From Lentzea sp. NBRC 102530 (GTDB taxonomy: Bacteria; Actinomycetota; Actinomycetes; Mycobacteriales; Pseudonocardiaceae): a DNA stretch of 64,000 nucleotides. The stretch lies in the NCBI RefSeq assembly GCF_030269365.1, contig NZ_BSTF01000009.1, positions 124,001-188,000 on the forward strand, read 5' to 3'. This document shows, piece after piece, positions 40,017 through 48,696 of the stretch (within the stretch, counting starts at the first letter, position 1; each line of letters opens with the position of its first letter). The position numbers and the translations under genes were made by a program. The notes below the pieces were generated by a model. That model did no database searches and had not been told where the DNA came from. It saw nothing but the letters and a program-made list of their open reading frames with translations.

Positions 40017-40676
40017 ATGACCGCCTACGACGATCTCGAACTCGACACGACGGTGCTGCCGGAACGCCAGCAGATGATCCTCGTCGCCATCCGCGACTGG
40101 GTCGTCGAGCACGGCTACTCCCCCAGCACCCGTGAGATCGGCGAGGCCGTCGGGCTCAAGTCGTCGTCCAGCGTGTCGAAGCACCTGTCGGCGTTGGAGG
40201 ACAAGGGCTTCCTCAAGCGCGGCGGGTCGGTGACGCGGCCGATGGACGTGCGGGTGTTCCTCAGCGGCACCCCGGTCGTGCCCGGCATGCCGTCCGGAGA
40301 CTCGATCTCGGTGCCGGTCGTCGGTGACATCGCCGCCGGTGCGCCGATCTCGGCCATCGAGCACGTGGACGAGGTGCTGAACCTGCCGCGCGGGCTGGTC
40401 GGGCGCGGCAGCAACGTGTTCGCGCTGCGCGTGCGCGGTGACTCGATGATCGACGCCGCGATCTGCGACGGCGACACGGTCGTGGTGCGGCAGACGCACG
40501 AGGCGTACAACGGCCAGATCGTCGCCGCCATGATCGAGGAGGAGGCGACGGTGAAGGTGTACCAGCGCCGGGGCGGCCACGTGTACCTGGAGCCGCGCAA
40601 CGAGGCGTACCCGGTGATCGACGGCGACAAGGCCGTGATCCTCGGCATCGTCGTCTCAGTTCTCCGGAGCGTCTGA
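40017..40676 (+). CDS. lexA: LexA-family repressor
   Basis: A 219-residue LexA-like autoprotease. Winged helix 15-75 (LPERQQMILVAIRDWVVEHGYSPSTREIGEAVGLKSSSSVSKHLSALEDKGFLKR). Cleavage site Ala107-Gly108 in DIAAGAP; catalytic Ser143 in RGDSMIDA and Lys180 in ATVKVYQ. RecA-stimulated self-cleavage would derepress SOS genes. Whether it is the main LexA or a paralogue cannot be decided here: no SOS box precedes it and the recognition helix (SSSSVSKHLSAL) differs from the usual T-S-S-V-x-H-Q. The tail overlaps the lipoprotein gene by 21 nt. Confidence 0.85.
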   Translation: MTAYDDLELDTTVLPERQQMILVAIRDWVVEHGYSPSTREIGEAVGLKSSSSVSKHLSALEDKGFLKRGGSVTRPMDVRVFLSGTPVVPGMPSGDSISVPVVGDIAAGAPISAIEHVDEVLNLPRGLVGRGSNVFALRVRGDSMIDAAICDGDTVVVRQTHEAYNGQIVAAMIEEEATVKVYQRRGGHVYLEPRNEAYPVIDGDKAVILGIVVSVLRSV

Positions 40677-41459
40677 GAAGAGCTGCTGGGCGACGGTCGT
40701 GCAGACCTGGGCGCCCGCCAGGTGGTCGGTGCTGCGCACCCGCGTCAGCACCGCGAGCGACCAGCCGTCCCACAGCGCGAGGCACGTGACGGTCCACGTG
40801 TCGTCGTGCCGGGTCCAGCCGTTCTTGATCGCGAGCGGCTTGCCCTGCAACGCCGGTGCCTGCGCGATGCCGAACCGGCCGTCCGGGGAGACGTCACGCA
40901 TCATCGTGAGCAGCTTCTCCCTCCACTCCGGACTGATACCGGGGCCGATCTCCAGGCACTGCCCGAGTCTCGCCGCGTCGTTCGCCGAGACCTTGGTCTT
41001 GGACCACCAGTGCGGCGTGATGGTGGTCTCCAGCAGACCGCAGGTGCTGATCATGCGCTGCACCGAGGCGTCGCCGCCGAGGTTGAGGTAGAAGCGCTGC
41101 GCGATCCTGTCGTCGCTCTCCCGGATCATCTTCGCCATCGCGGTGGTGTCCGCGTCGGACACCACCGAACCCTTCGCCGCGATCAGGTCGAGCGCCAGCC
41201 AGGCCTTGATCATCGACTCGGTGAACGTGCGGATGTCCTGGCCGCCGACGAGCACGATCCCGTTGCCCCGCAACGCCCACGTGTACTCACCGGCGAACTG
41301 GACGGACACGTGGCCGGGGTCGGGCCGCCACTTCTCCTCGACCACCTCGGACGGTGCGGCGACCGGTCCCGCGGCCGGTACCGGAACGGATTCGGCCTCC
41401 TGGGGTGCGGGTGCCTGGCAGGCGGCGAGCAGGAGCACGAGTGGGATCCAGCGCTTCAT
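40656..41459 (-). CDS. Lipoprotein with serine beta-lactamase/PBP-like fold
   Basis: A 267-residue exported lipoprotein (lipobox LLAAC, Cys14) with a Pro/Ala linker. The three penicillin-recognising motifs appear in order: SMIK (Ser82-x-x-Lys85), SDD (115-117, in place of SDN) and KNG (212-214, in place of KTG). This fits the class-A beta-lactamase-related serine-hydrolase fold, common in actinobacteria, but the degenerate second and third motifs make true lactamase activity uncertain. Four Cys in the mature part may form disulfides. It is divergent from a two-component operon that has a matching upstream element. Confidence 0.8.
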   Translation of the reverse strand: MKRWIPLVLLLAACQAPAPQEAESVPVPAAGPVAAPSEVVEEKWRPDPGHVSVQFAGEYTWALRGNGIVLVGGQDIRTFTESMIKAWLALDLIAAKGSVVSDADTTAMAKMIRESDDRIAQRFYLNLGGDASVQRMISTCGLLETTITPHWWSKTKVSANDAARLGQCLEIGPGISPEWREKLLTMMRDVSPDGRFGIAQAPALQGKPLAIKNGWTRHDDTWTVTCLALWDGWSLAVLTRVRSTDHLAGAQVCTTVAQQLFSDAPEN

Positions 41460-41484
41460 GGCCGCCGATGCAAGGCCGACCGCG

Positions 41485-41501
41485 GTGAAGGAACGACGAA
41501 G
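41485..41501 (-). promoter_or_regulatory. Shared promoter element upstream of the serine-hydrolase lipoprotein
   Basis: GTGAAGGAACGACGAAG on the + strand is the inverted copy (16 of 17 bases) of the element at 41554-41570. It ends 26 bp before the lipoprotein ATG, in the same orientation relative to that gene as the other copy is to the response-regulator gene. Confidence 0.55.
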
Positions 41502-41553
41502 AGCCGGTCAGGCCGCCGTTCGAACGAACGAATTCACGACGCCCGGACCGCGC

Positions 41554-41570
41554 CTTCATCGTTCCTTCAC
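41554..41570 (+). promoter_or_regulatory. Shared promoter element upstream of the two-component operon
   Basis: CTTCATCGTTCCTTCAC contains TTCA at 41555 and 41566, an 11-bp direct repeat like those bound by OmpR/PhoB regulators. It lies 14 bp before the response-regulator ATG. Its inverted copy precedes the divergent lipoprotein gene. Confidence 0.55.
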
Positions 41571-41584
41571 GACCGTCACGCAGT

Positions 41585-42271
41585 ATGGAACGCGTGAGCG
41601 CGCGCATCCTCGTCGCCGAGGACGATCCGAAGCAGTCGCACCTGATCAGGGCCTATCTGGAGCACGAGGGCCACAGCGTGCTGGTGGCGCGCGACGGCAG
41701 GGCGGCGCTCGACCTCGCGCGGTCGCGCACGCCGGACCTGGTGGTGCTCGACGTGATGATGCCCGAGGTCGACGGCCTGGACGTGTGCCGGGTGCTGCGC
41801 GCGGAGTCGCAGGTCCCGATCCTGATGCTGACCGCCCGCTCGACCGAGGCGGACCTGCTGCTGGGGCTCGACCTCGGCGCCGACGACTACGTGGTGAAGC
41901 CCTACAGCCCCCGCGAGCTGGTCGCGCGGGTGCGGGCGTTGCTGCGGCGCTCGGGCGCACCGGAGGTGAGCGGGCCGATCCGCGCGCTCGACGTGGAGAT
42001 CGACCCCGACCGGTTCGAGGTGCGGATCGGCGGTGAGCTGGTGGCGTTGACCGCGAAGGAGTTCGAACTGCTGCGGGTGCTGGCGTCCGCACCCGGCCGG
42101 GCGTTCTCGCGCGGGCAGCTGCTGCAGGAGACGTTCGGGTTCGACCACAACGTGCAGGAGCGGACGGTGGACGCGCACGTGATGAACCTGCGGCGCAAGA
42201 TCGAACCCGACCCGGCGGCACCGCGGTACGTGCTGACCGTGCCCGGTCGCGGCTACAAGTTCGCCGGATGA
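41585..42271 (+). CDS. OmpR/PhoB-family response regulator
   Basis: A 228-residue regulator: receiver 1-125 with acidic pocket EDD (12-14), phospho-acceptor Asp56 (VVLDVMMP), Thr83 and Lys105. The C-terminal winged helix has LTAKEFELLRVLASAPGRAFSRGQLLQ and RTVDAHVMNLRRKIEPDP...YVLTVPGRGYKFAG. It is coupled by ATGA to its kinase. Probable targets: its own operon and the divergent lipoprotein gene, from the duplicated upstream element. Confidence 0.95.
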   Translation: MERVSARILVAEDDPKQSHLIRAYLEHEGHSVLVARDGRAALDLARSRTPDLVVLDVMMPEVDGLDVCRVLRAESQVPILMLTARSTEADLLLGLDLGADDYVVKPYSPRELVARVRALLRRSGAPEVSGPIRALDVEIDPDRFEVRIGGELVALTAKEFELLRVLASAPGRAFSRGQLLQETFGFDHNVQERTVDAHVMNLRRKIEPDPAAPRYVLTVPGRGYKFAG

Positions 42272-43797
42272 GCCGGTTCGCGCTCAAGATCGCCGCCCTC
42301 GTCGTCGTCACGGTCGTGGCGGCGGTGGCGGCGACGGCCTGGCTGACGTTGCGCGAGACGACGCGGCAGGTCGAGAAGTCCGTCGAGGTGGCGTGGCAGG
42401 AACTCGAGGAGGTCGCGCAGGAGGTCAGGCTGCAGGGTCTCCTGACGGGGTCGTGGGACGGCATCGACGCGCTGCTGCCCCCGCTGGCCCAGCGGCTGGG
42501 GCAACGGGTGCGGGTCGTGCTGACGGACGGATCGGTGCTCGCCGACACCCAGCCCGGTACGTCGCCCCGGCAGTCGGTCGCGGTGCAGACGCGGCCGGAC
42601 TACGTCTTCTCCACCGAGATCGGCGCGCTCATCGCGATCGCCACCTACGAGGCCGGCCTGGAACGCGGCCGGTGCCTGCGGAAGGTGGGCAGCCGCGTCC
42701 GCGTCGAACAAGGCTCGAACAACGTGCCGGCCTTCGTCACGGACGACCCGGTGCCGGCGGTGTGCGTCCCGGCGGCCAAGGGCTTCACGCCCTCCAGCAA
42801 CGAGTTCGTGTGCGGGAACGACAAGGGGTGCGTGATGCGCACCTATGGCGCCAGGTTCGCGGAACTCATGCCGCCGCCGGTGCTGGTGCAGGCCGGTGCG
42901 GTCGACCAGCCGCAGCAGGCGAAGGTGGCGCTGCTGCCGATCCTGCTCAGCGCCGGGCTCGTGGCGTTGCTCGCGCTCGTGGTGTCGTTGCTGATCAGCC
43001 GCGGCGCGTTGCGACCGATCAGCGCGCTGGCGGCGTCGGCACGGCGGTTCGGGGCCGGTGACCTCTCCGGGCGGGTGCCGGAGAAGGGCGACCTGGCGGA
43101 GCTGACCCGCGCGTTCAACGCGATGGCGGAGTCGTTGCAGCGCAGCCGGGAGCAGCAGCACAACATGATCGCCGACATCGCGCACGAGCTGCGCACGCCG
43201 CTCGCGAACATCCGCGGGTACATCGAGGGGGTGCGCGACGGGGTGCTGCCCGCCGACGACGAGCTGTACCGCTCGTTGTACGAGGAAGCCCTGTTGCAGC
43301 AACGACTCATCGACGACCTGCAGGACCTCGCGCTGGCGGAGTCGGGCTCGCTCGTCTACCACATGTCCACTGTGGACCTGGCAGACCTGCTGTCGACCTA
43401 CCGCGCGGCCGGGGTGGTCGTCGACGCGCCGGAACCCGTCGTCGTGCACGCGGACCACGACCGGCTCCGGCAGGTCGTGGGCAACCTCGTCACCAACGCG
43501 CAGCGGGCGGGCGCGTTCTCGGTGACGTTGCGCTGCCGGGCGGAGGGGCCGTGGGCGGTGGTGGAGGTGGCCGACAACGGGTGGGGCATCGCCGCCGGGC
43601 ACCTGCCGCACGTGTTCGACCGGTTCTGGCGCGCCGACAACGCCCGCGGCCGCGAGACCGGCGGGCGCGGGCTGGGGCTCGCGATCGCGCGGGAGATCAT
43701 CACCGCGCACCGGGGGTCGATCTCGGTGGCGAGCGCGGTCGGGGTGGGCACCACGTTCACCGTGCGGCTGCCCCTACAGGGCGCCCCAGTCGCGTGA
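42268..43797 (+). CDS. Sensor histidine kinase with Cys-bearing extracellular domain
   Basis: A 509-residue membrane kinase. TM1 about 7-27, extracellular sensor 28-219, TM2 220-244, HAMP to ~295, H-box HELRTP with phospho-His306 (IADIAHELRTPL), N-box NLVTNAQRAG, G1 DNGWGIA and G2 GRGLGLAIA. The sensor contains four Cys (136, 166, 182, 188), enough for two disulfides. Signal unknown; cell-wall or antibiotic stress is suggested by the divergent serine-hydrolase lipoprotein (inference). The last 24 nt overlap the LysR gene. Confidence 0.95.
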   Translation: MSRFALKIAALVVVTVVAAVAATAWLTLRETTRQVEKSVEVAWQELEEVAQEVRLQGLLTGSWDGIDALLPPLAQRLGQRVRVVLTDGSVLADTQPGTSPRQSVAVQTRPDYVFSTEIGALIAIATYEAGLERGRCLRKVGSRVRVEQGSNNVPAFVTDDPVPAVCVPAAKGFTPSSNEFVCGNDKGCVMRTYGARFAELMPPPVLVQAGAVDQPQQAKVALLPILLSAGLVALLALVVSLLISRGALRPISALAASARRFGAGDLSGRVPEKGDLAELTRAFNAMAESLQRSREQQHNMIADIAHELRTPLANIRGYIEGVRDGVLPADDELYRSLYEEALLQQRLIDDLQDLALAESGSLVYHMSTVDLADLLSTYRAAGVVVDAPEPVVVHADHDRLRQVVGNLVTNAQRAGAFSVTLRCRAEGPWAVVEVADNGWGIAAGHLPHVFDRFWRADNARGRETGGRGLGLAIAREIITAHRGSISVASAVGVGTTFTVRLPLQGAPVA

Positions 43798-44667
43798 CCT
43801 GAGGTGCTCGACGACGGCGTCGGTTTCGGCGGTCGTCGCGCCCTGGGTGACGACGTAGAGGGTGTTGAGCGGCGGGACCTCCGGGTGGTGCAGCTGTTCC
43901 ACCGACCCGGCCGCGATCGCCGGGTCGGCCAGGTAGCGCGGCAGGGCCGAGACGCCGGCGCCCGCGACGACGGCCGCGAGGACCGCGCGCAGGTCGGGGA
44001 CGGTGACGGCGACGGTGTTGCGCGGGCGTTCGCCGAACTCGCTGCGCCAGTAGCGGCGCAGGATCGGCAGGGTCGCGTCGTAGGCGACGAGCGGCAGGTG
44101 TTCGAGGGCGCGTCGCGGGTCTTCGCGCAGGAGTCGCCGGTCGACCGTCCTGGCCAGCAGGGGTGGGCCGACCAGCACGAACTCCTCGTCGGTGAACGGG
44201 GTGGCGGTGAACCCGGCCTGCGGTCGGATCGAGGACAGCACGACGTCGAGCCGTCCGGCTCTCAGTGCTGCGAGCAGGTCTTCGGCGAGGCCGAACGCGA
44301 CCTCGAACCGAAGTCCCCTGCGGGTGAGCGGGGCGAGCGCGGGCAGGCCCCGGACCGTCATGAACTCGGCCGCTCCCCCGATCCTGACCGTGCCGTCGAG
44401 GGCCGCGTCGGGGTCGAGCGCGGTGCGGAGCTGGTCCAGGTGCTGACCGATCCTGCGGGCCAGGTCGTCGGCACGGGGTGTGGGGGTGACCCCACGGCTC
44501 CCCCTGGTGAACAGCGTGGTGCCGAGCCGGCCCTCCAGCTTGGCGAGCTGGCCGCTGACCGCGGGCTGGGTGAGGCCACGCCTGGTGGCCGCGCTGGTGA
44601 GCGAGCCGCCCCGGTAGATCTCCAGGAACGTCTCCAGCAGGTCCAGGTCCGTCAAGCGCTGAGCCAT
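43774..44667 (-). CDS. LysR family transcriptional regulator
   Basis: A 297-residue LTTR: DLDLLETFLEIYRGGSLTSAATRRGLTQPAVSGQLAKLEGRLGTTLFTRGSRGVTPTP is the HTH and linker helix, followed by an effector-binding domain. Its start codon abuts the inverted repeat ATAAGGCAGCTTAT (44666-44679). Divergent from the DJ-1/PfpI gene at 44724 (56 bp), which is its likely target. Confidence 0.92.
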   Translation of the reverse strand: MAQRLTDLDLLETFLEIYRGGSLTSAATRRGLTQPAVSGQLAKLEGRLGTTLFTRGSRGVTPTPRADDLARRIGQHLDQLRTALDPDAALDGTVRIGGAAEFMTVRGLPALAPLTRRGLRFEVAFGLAEDLLAALRAGRLDVVLSSIRPQAGFTATPFTDEEFVLVGPPLLARTVDRRLLREDPRRALEHLPLVAYDATLPILRRYWRSEFGERPRNTVAVTVPDLRAVLAAVVAGAGVSALPRYLADPAIAAGSVEQLHHPEVPPLNTLYVVTQGATTAETDAVVEHLRSRDWGAL

Positions 44668-44679
44668 AAGGCAGCTTAT
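44666..44679. promoter_or_regulatory. Inverted repeat between LysR and DJ-1 genes
   Basis: ATAAGGCAGCTTAT (arms ATAAG/CTTAT, 4-bp centre) overlaps the LysR start codon in the divergent intergenic region; a candidate autoregulatory site. Confidence 0.4.
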
Positions 44680-44723
44680 AGCTCAATCTGCTCGTTCTGC
44701 TGATTTGTGATGTCCTGGGTGAC

Positions 44724-45380
44724 ATGAAGAAGCTGCTCATGGTCGTGTCCGCCGCCGACTCGCTGACGTTGGCGGACGGCACGAGCCACCCCACCGGGTT
44801 CTGGGCCGAGGAGGTCGTGGAGTCCGTCCGCGTGCTGCGCGAGGCCGGCGTGTCGGTGACCGTCGCGACGCCGGGCGGTGTCGCGCCCACGGTCGACAAG
44901 GCGAGTCTCGACGGCACGTTCGACGAAGCCGTCGCGTCGCTGGAGGATCTGCGCGCTCCCGCCGTGCTGGCCGATGTCCGTTCGGCCGATTTCGACGCGA
45001 TCTACCTGCCGGGCGGGCACGGTCCGATGGCGGACCTGGCGTCCGACGCGGCGCTGGGCGCGTTGCTCGCGGAGTTCCACGACGGCGGCAAGCTGGTCGC
45101 GGCGCTGTGCCACGGACCGGCCGGGCTGCTGAGCGCGGTCCGCGCGGACGGCACGTTCGTGTTCGCCGGCAAGGAGATGGCGGTGTTCTCCGACGAGGAG
45201 GAACGCCAGGGCGGCCTGGCGGTCCCCTACTCGGTCGCCGGTCGGCTGGCCTCGCTCGGCGCGCGGATCTCGTCCGGTGAGCCGTGGTCGAGCACGGTGG
45301 TCGTGGACGGCGGGCTCGTGACGGGCCAGAACCCGCAGTCCACCGTGGCCACCGCCGCCCGCGTCGCCTCGCTCCTCTAG
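44724..45380 (+). CDS. DJ-1/PfpI family protein (Hsp31/glyoxalase III-like)
   Basis: A 218-residue class-I glutamine-amidotransferase-fold protein. LMVVSAADSLTLADGTSHPTGFWAEEVVESVRVLREAGVSVTVATPGG is typical of the larger Hsp31-like subgroup. The nucleophile elbow is AALCHGPAGLL (Cys in LCHG), with PGGHGPMADL upstream. Members detoxify methylglyoxal or act as chaperones or deglycases. Divergent from a LysR gene. Confidence 0.9.
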   Translation: MKKLLMVVSAADSLTLADGTSHPTGFWAEEVVESVRVLREAGVSVTVATPGGVAPTVDKASLDGTFDEAVASLEDLRAPAVLADVRSADFDAIYLPGGHGPMADLASDAALGALLAEFHDGGKLVAALCHGPAGLLSAVRADGTFVFAGKEMAVFSDEEERQGGLAVPYSVAGRLASLGARISSGEPWSSTVVVDGGLVTGQNPQSTVATAARVASLL

Positions 45381-45443
45381 GCCCGAGCGGCCTCGACCTT
45401 CACCCGCACCACCTGGTGGTCCCGCGCGAACACCGTGCTCATC

Positions 45444-46835
45444 TCATACGAGCACTTGCACCACTGCCAGCACCGCCAGCAGCGCGGGACCCCGACTCAA
45501 CTGCACGATGAGCCCCAGCGGCGTGGGACCGAACAGCCCGAAATCGACGATCGCGGCACCGTAGTCCACCGGCGGCCGGGTGGCGATCCGATACACGACG
45601 GCCAACGCGCCCACCGCCGAGATCACCCCGTTCAGCGGCGACACGTGCGGCGTGAACGCCGTGGTGGCCGCACACCAGACGACGGCGCCGACCGCCGGAA
45701 CCACCAGGTGCGCCAACCGAAGCTGCCGATCGGGCACCCCGAGCGCCCGCCGCAGTGCCCGCGACCGGCACACGGCCTTGAGCCCGGCCGCCAACCGATC
45801 GGTGGCGAAGAACGCGGCGACGACCTGCACGGCGGCAACCGCGTTCTCCTCGCCGCCCAGCGCCACGAGTGCCGGAGCGGGCAGGAGCGCGGCCCAGACG
45901 AGGACCGCGTGGGGAGCCCGCCGCACCCTCAGGACATCGGTCCACGCCAAGGCGACGACGCGCGACCGCGGACCGGTCAGCCGCGCCGACCTCACCCGCC
46001 CCAGGGCACGTGCACGCCGTTCGGCCAGCACGGCGCCCAGCAGGGCGAGGTCGAACCAGCTGACCGACACCCGCGCCACCCCGGCGAGAGCGGCACCGGC
46101 GGCGAGGTCGGCCCGCCGCAGCCGTCCCGCGGACACGACCGCCACCGCCGCCAGTCCGAGCGCCAAGCCGCACGCGACCACCGCCGCCCCAAGCCCACCG
46201 GCCCCACCGCTCACCCCCAGCGCGCCACCCAGGTCAGCCCCACCCGGCACCCCACCGACCGCGCTCGGCACCCCGTCCGAGCCCAGCACCTCACCCCGCC
46301 CGGCGGGCACCAGCAACGCCACCACCGCCAGTCCCACCACCCCGCTCAGCCACCCCTGCGGCGCGACCCCGACCCGTTGCAGCACCACGGCCCCGGCCAC
46401 CACCGCCACCCCGGCAGCCGCTCCCAGGACCACCGCGACCACCGGCGGCACGACCGCCCCCACGACCCCGAACACCACGGCGGGCCACACCGCACCCACC
46501 GCCGCCCCTCCCACCAGCACCAGCCCCAGCCGAGGCCGCAACACCCCACCCCGCGACACCGGCGTGCTCACCACCCAGAACATCCGGTCGGCCCCCACGA
46601 ACACCGGCCCGAACGCCAACGCCACCTTCATCAGCACGGCGGCACCCACCACTGACAACCAGAGCGCCGTCCACGCGCTCCCCGCCTGGGGTGTCTTGGC
46701 CAGCCCGGCGGACACCAGCCCGTACCCGACCGCGCCGATGATCGAGACGTTCACCAGCCGCGCGTACAGCCGGGTCACCCGCAACCGCCACGGCACCGGC
46801 ACGGCCAGTCGCCGGGCGACGGCGAACGCGCTCAC
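45444..46835 (-). CDS. ABC exporter permease-like membrane protein
   Basis: A 463-residue protein, Ala/Val/Gly-rich with about ten hydrophobic segments (for example VNVSIIGAVGYGLV, SVVGAAVLMKVALAFGPVFVGADRMFWVVSTPVSRGGVL, VVFGVVGAVVPPVVAVVLGAAAGVAVVAGAVVLQ). DRMFWVVSTPVSR resembles the cytoplasmic coupling segment of actinobacterial ABC-2 permeases. GTG 46835 overlaps the ATPase stop by 4 nt (GTGA), so it is its membrane partner. Substrate unknown. Confidence 0.75.
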   Translation of the reverse strand: MSAFAVARRLAVPVPWRLRVTRLYARLVNVSIIGAVGYGLVSAGLAKTPQAGSAWTALWLSVVGAAVLMKVALAFGPVFVGADRMFWVVSTPVSRGGVLRPRLGLVLVGGAAVGAVWPAVVFGVVGAVVPPVVAVVLGAAAGVAVVAGAVVLQRVGVAPQGWLSGVVGLAVVALLVPAGRGEVLGSDGVPSAVGGVPGGADLGGALGVSGGAGGLGAAVVACGLALGLAAVAVVSAGRLRRADLAAGAALAGVARVSVSWFDLALLGAVLAERRARALGRVRSARLTGPRSRVVALAWTDVLRVRRAPHAVLVWAALLPAPALVALGGEENAVAAVQVVAAFFATDRLAAGLKAVCRSRALRRALGVPDRQLRLAHLVVPAVGAVVWCAATTAFTPHVSPLNGVISAVGALAVVYRIATRPPVDYGAAIVDFGLFGPTPLGLIVQLSRGPALLAVLAVVQVLV

Positions 46836-47437
46836 AGCGTGACGGTCCTGCACGCCACCGCCTCCACGAGACCGGCGTCGTGCGACGCGAACACCACGGC
46901 CACCCCTGCCGCCTTCTCCGCCAGCAACCGGTCCCTCAGCCACGCGCGGCCGGCGGCGTCGAGGCGTTGCTCGGGTTCGTCGAGCACGAGCACCGATCGC
47001 GGCCGCACGAAACAGGAGGCCAGCCCGAGCCGGTGCCGTTGCCCGGACGACAACGTGGGCGGCAGCTGGTCCGCCACACCCTCCAGCCCGAGTTCCGCCA
47101 GCACGCCCCCGACCTCCACCGAGGACCCGTGCAGCCACGCGAGCAACCGCAGGTGCTCCACCACGGACACGTCGGGGAAGTAGTCGGCGTCGTCCAGCAG
47201 TGAGGCGACCGCACCCCGGAACGCGGCCGACGACTCGTCCAGCTCGGCACCCTCGAACAGCACCGATCCCGTGTCCAGCACCTCGGCCCCCACCAGGCAC
47301 CGGAGCAGCGTGGACTTGCCCGAACCGTTCGCGCCCACCACCGCGACGGCCTCGCCGGGACCCGCGACGAACGTCAGACCTGCGAAAACGGGGACTCCGC
47401 CGTAGCCGAAGCCGGCGTCCCCCACGCCGAGCGACAT
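46832..47437 (-). CDS. ABC transporter ATP-binding protein
   Basis: A compact 201-residue ATPase: Walker A GANGSGKST (residues ~34-42), signature LSSGQRHRLGLASC, Walker B SVLVLDEPEQRLD and switch His in FASHDAGLVE. ATG 47437 gives a start at the first conserved strand. It drives the adjoining permease. Probably an export system (no binding protein nearby). Confidence 0.9.
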   Translation of the reverse strand: MSLGVGDAGFGYGGVPVFAGLTFVAGPGEAVAVVGANGSGKSTLLRCLVGAEVLDTGSVLFEGAELDESSAAFRGAVASLLDDADYFPDVSVVEHLRLLAWLHGSSVEVGGVLAELGLEGVADQLPPTLSSGQRHRLGLASCFVRPRSVLVLDEPEQRLDAAGRAWLRDRLLAEKAAGVAVVFASHDAGLVEAVACRTVTL

Positions 47438-47484
47438 GTGATCAGGGTAATGGGAATGGATCCGGCCCCCGTGCGTTACAGTAG

Positions 47485-47514
47485 ATGCAGACGCATTAGT
47501 CACCAGTGAGTGAC
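47485..47514 (+). promoter_or_regulatory. Promoter/operator region of the LLM-MarR-reductase operon
   Basis: Two inverted repeats lie just before the operon: ATGC-N4-GCAT at 47485-47496 and GTCAC-N6-GTGAC at 47499-47514. They follow a TACAGT that could be a -10. MarR encoded in the operon is the candidate ligand. Confidence 0.4.
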
Positions 47515-47538
47515 CGAAGACAGAAGGAGGCGGGTGCC

Positions 47539-48696
47539 GTGCAGTTCGGAATCTTCTCGGTGAGCGACATCACCAGGGACCCGGTGAGCGGCGAGACCCC
47601 CAGCGAGGCCGAGCGGATCGACGCGATCGTGCAGATCGCCGAGAAGGCCGAGGAGGTCGGGCTCGACGTGTTCGCGATCGGTGAGCACCACAACCCGCCG
47701 TTCTTCTCGTCCTCGCCGACCACGCTGCTCAGCCACATCGCGGCGAAGACCAAGAAGCTCACGGTCAGCACCGCGACGACGCTGATCACCACGAACGACC
47801 CGGTGCGCATCGCCGAGGAGTACGCGATGCTCCAGCACCTGGCGAAGGGCCGCATGGACCTGATGCTGGGCCGCGGCAACACCGCGCCGGTCTACCCGTG
47901 GTTCGGCGCGGACATCCGGCAGAGCCTGCCGCTCGCGCTGGAGAACTACAACCTGCTGCACCGGTTGTGGCGCGAGGACGTCGTGGACTGGGAGGGCAAG
48001 TTCCGCACGCCGTTGCAGGGCTTCACCAGCACGCCGCGGCCGTTGGACGACCTGCCGCCGTTCGTGTGGCACGGCTCGATCCGCACGCCGGAGATCGCGG
48101 AGCAGGCCGCCTACTACGGTGACGGGTTCTTCGCGAACAACATCTTCTGGCCCAAAGAGCACTACATGCGGCTCATCAAGTTCTACCGCCAGCGGTACGC
48201 GCACTACGGCCACGGCACGGAGAAGCAGGCCATCGTCGGTCTCGGCGGCCAGGCGTACATCGCGAAGCGGTCGCAGGACGCGCTGAACGAGTTCCGCCCG
48301 TACTTCAACGAGGCCCCCGTTTACGGTCACGGGCCGCGGATGGAGGACTTCATGGAGCAGACGCCGCTGTCGGTCGGCAGCCCGCAGGAGGTCATCGACA
48401 AGACGCTGACGTTCCGCGAGCACTTCGGCGACTACCAGCGCCAGATGTTCCTGATGGACCACGCCGGTCTGCCGCTCAAGACCGTGCTGAACCAGCTCGA
48501 CCTGCTCGGCGAGGAGGTGGTTCCGGTGCTGCGCAAGGAGATCGAGGCGCGTCAGGACCCGGAGACCGCGAAGCCGCCGACGCACGCCAAGCGACTGAAG
48601 GACAAGTACGGCGACGGCCCGGCCCGCCAGCCGAAGCCCAACGCCAACCGGGGTGACAACGTCACGGGCGGATCGCCCTACCAGGATTCGGAATGA
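47539..48696 (+). CDS. LLM-class flavin-dependent monooxygenase (CE1758-like)
   Basis: A 385-residue luciferase-like TIM-barrel enzyme using FMNH2: FGIFSVSDITRD, VFAIGEHHNPPFFSSSPTTLLSHIAAKTKKLTVSTATTL, GRMDLMLGRGNTAPVYPWFG and PPFVWHGSIRTPEIAEQAAYYGDGFFAN are typical. GTG 47539 follows GAAGGAGG at 8 bases. It overlaps the MarR gene by 4 nt (ATGA) and is followed by its probable FMN reductase. The gene set matches the CE1758/CE1759 pair known from actinobacteria. Substrate unknown. Confidence 0.9.
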   Translation: MQFGIFSVSDITRDPVSGETPSEAERIDAIVQIAEKAEEVGLDVFAIGEHHNPPFFSSSPTTLLSHIAAKTKKLTVSTATTLITTNDPVRIAEEYAMLQHLAKGRMDLMLGRGNTAPVYPWFGADIRQSLPLALENYNLLHRLWREDVVDWEGKFRTPLQGFTSTPRPLDDLPPFVWHGSIRTPEIAEQAAYYGDGFFANNIFWPKEHYMRLIKFYRQRYAHYGHGTEKQAIVGLGGQAYIAKRSQDALNEFRPYFNEAPVYGHGPRMEDFMEQTPLSVGSPQEVIDKTLTFREHFGDYQRQMFLMDHAGLPLKTVLNQLDLLGEEVVPVLRKEIEARQDPETAKPPTHAKRLKDKYGDGPARQPKPNANRGDNVTGGSPYQDSE

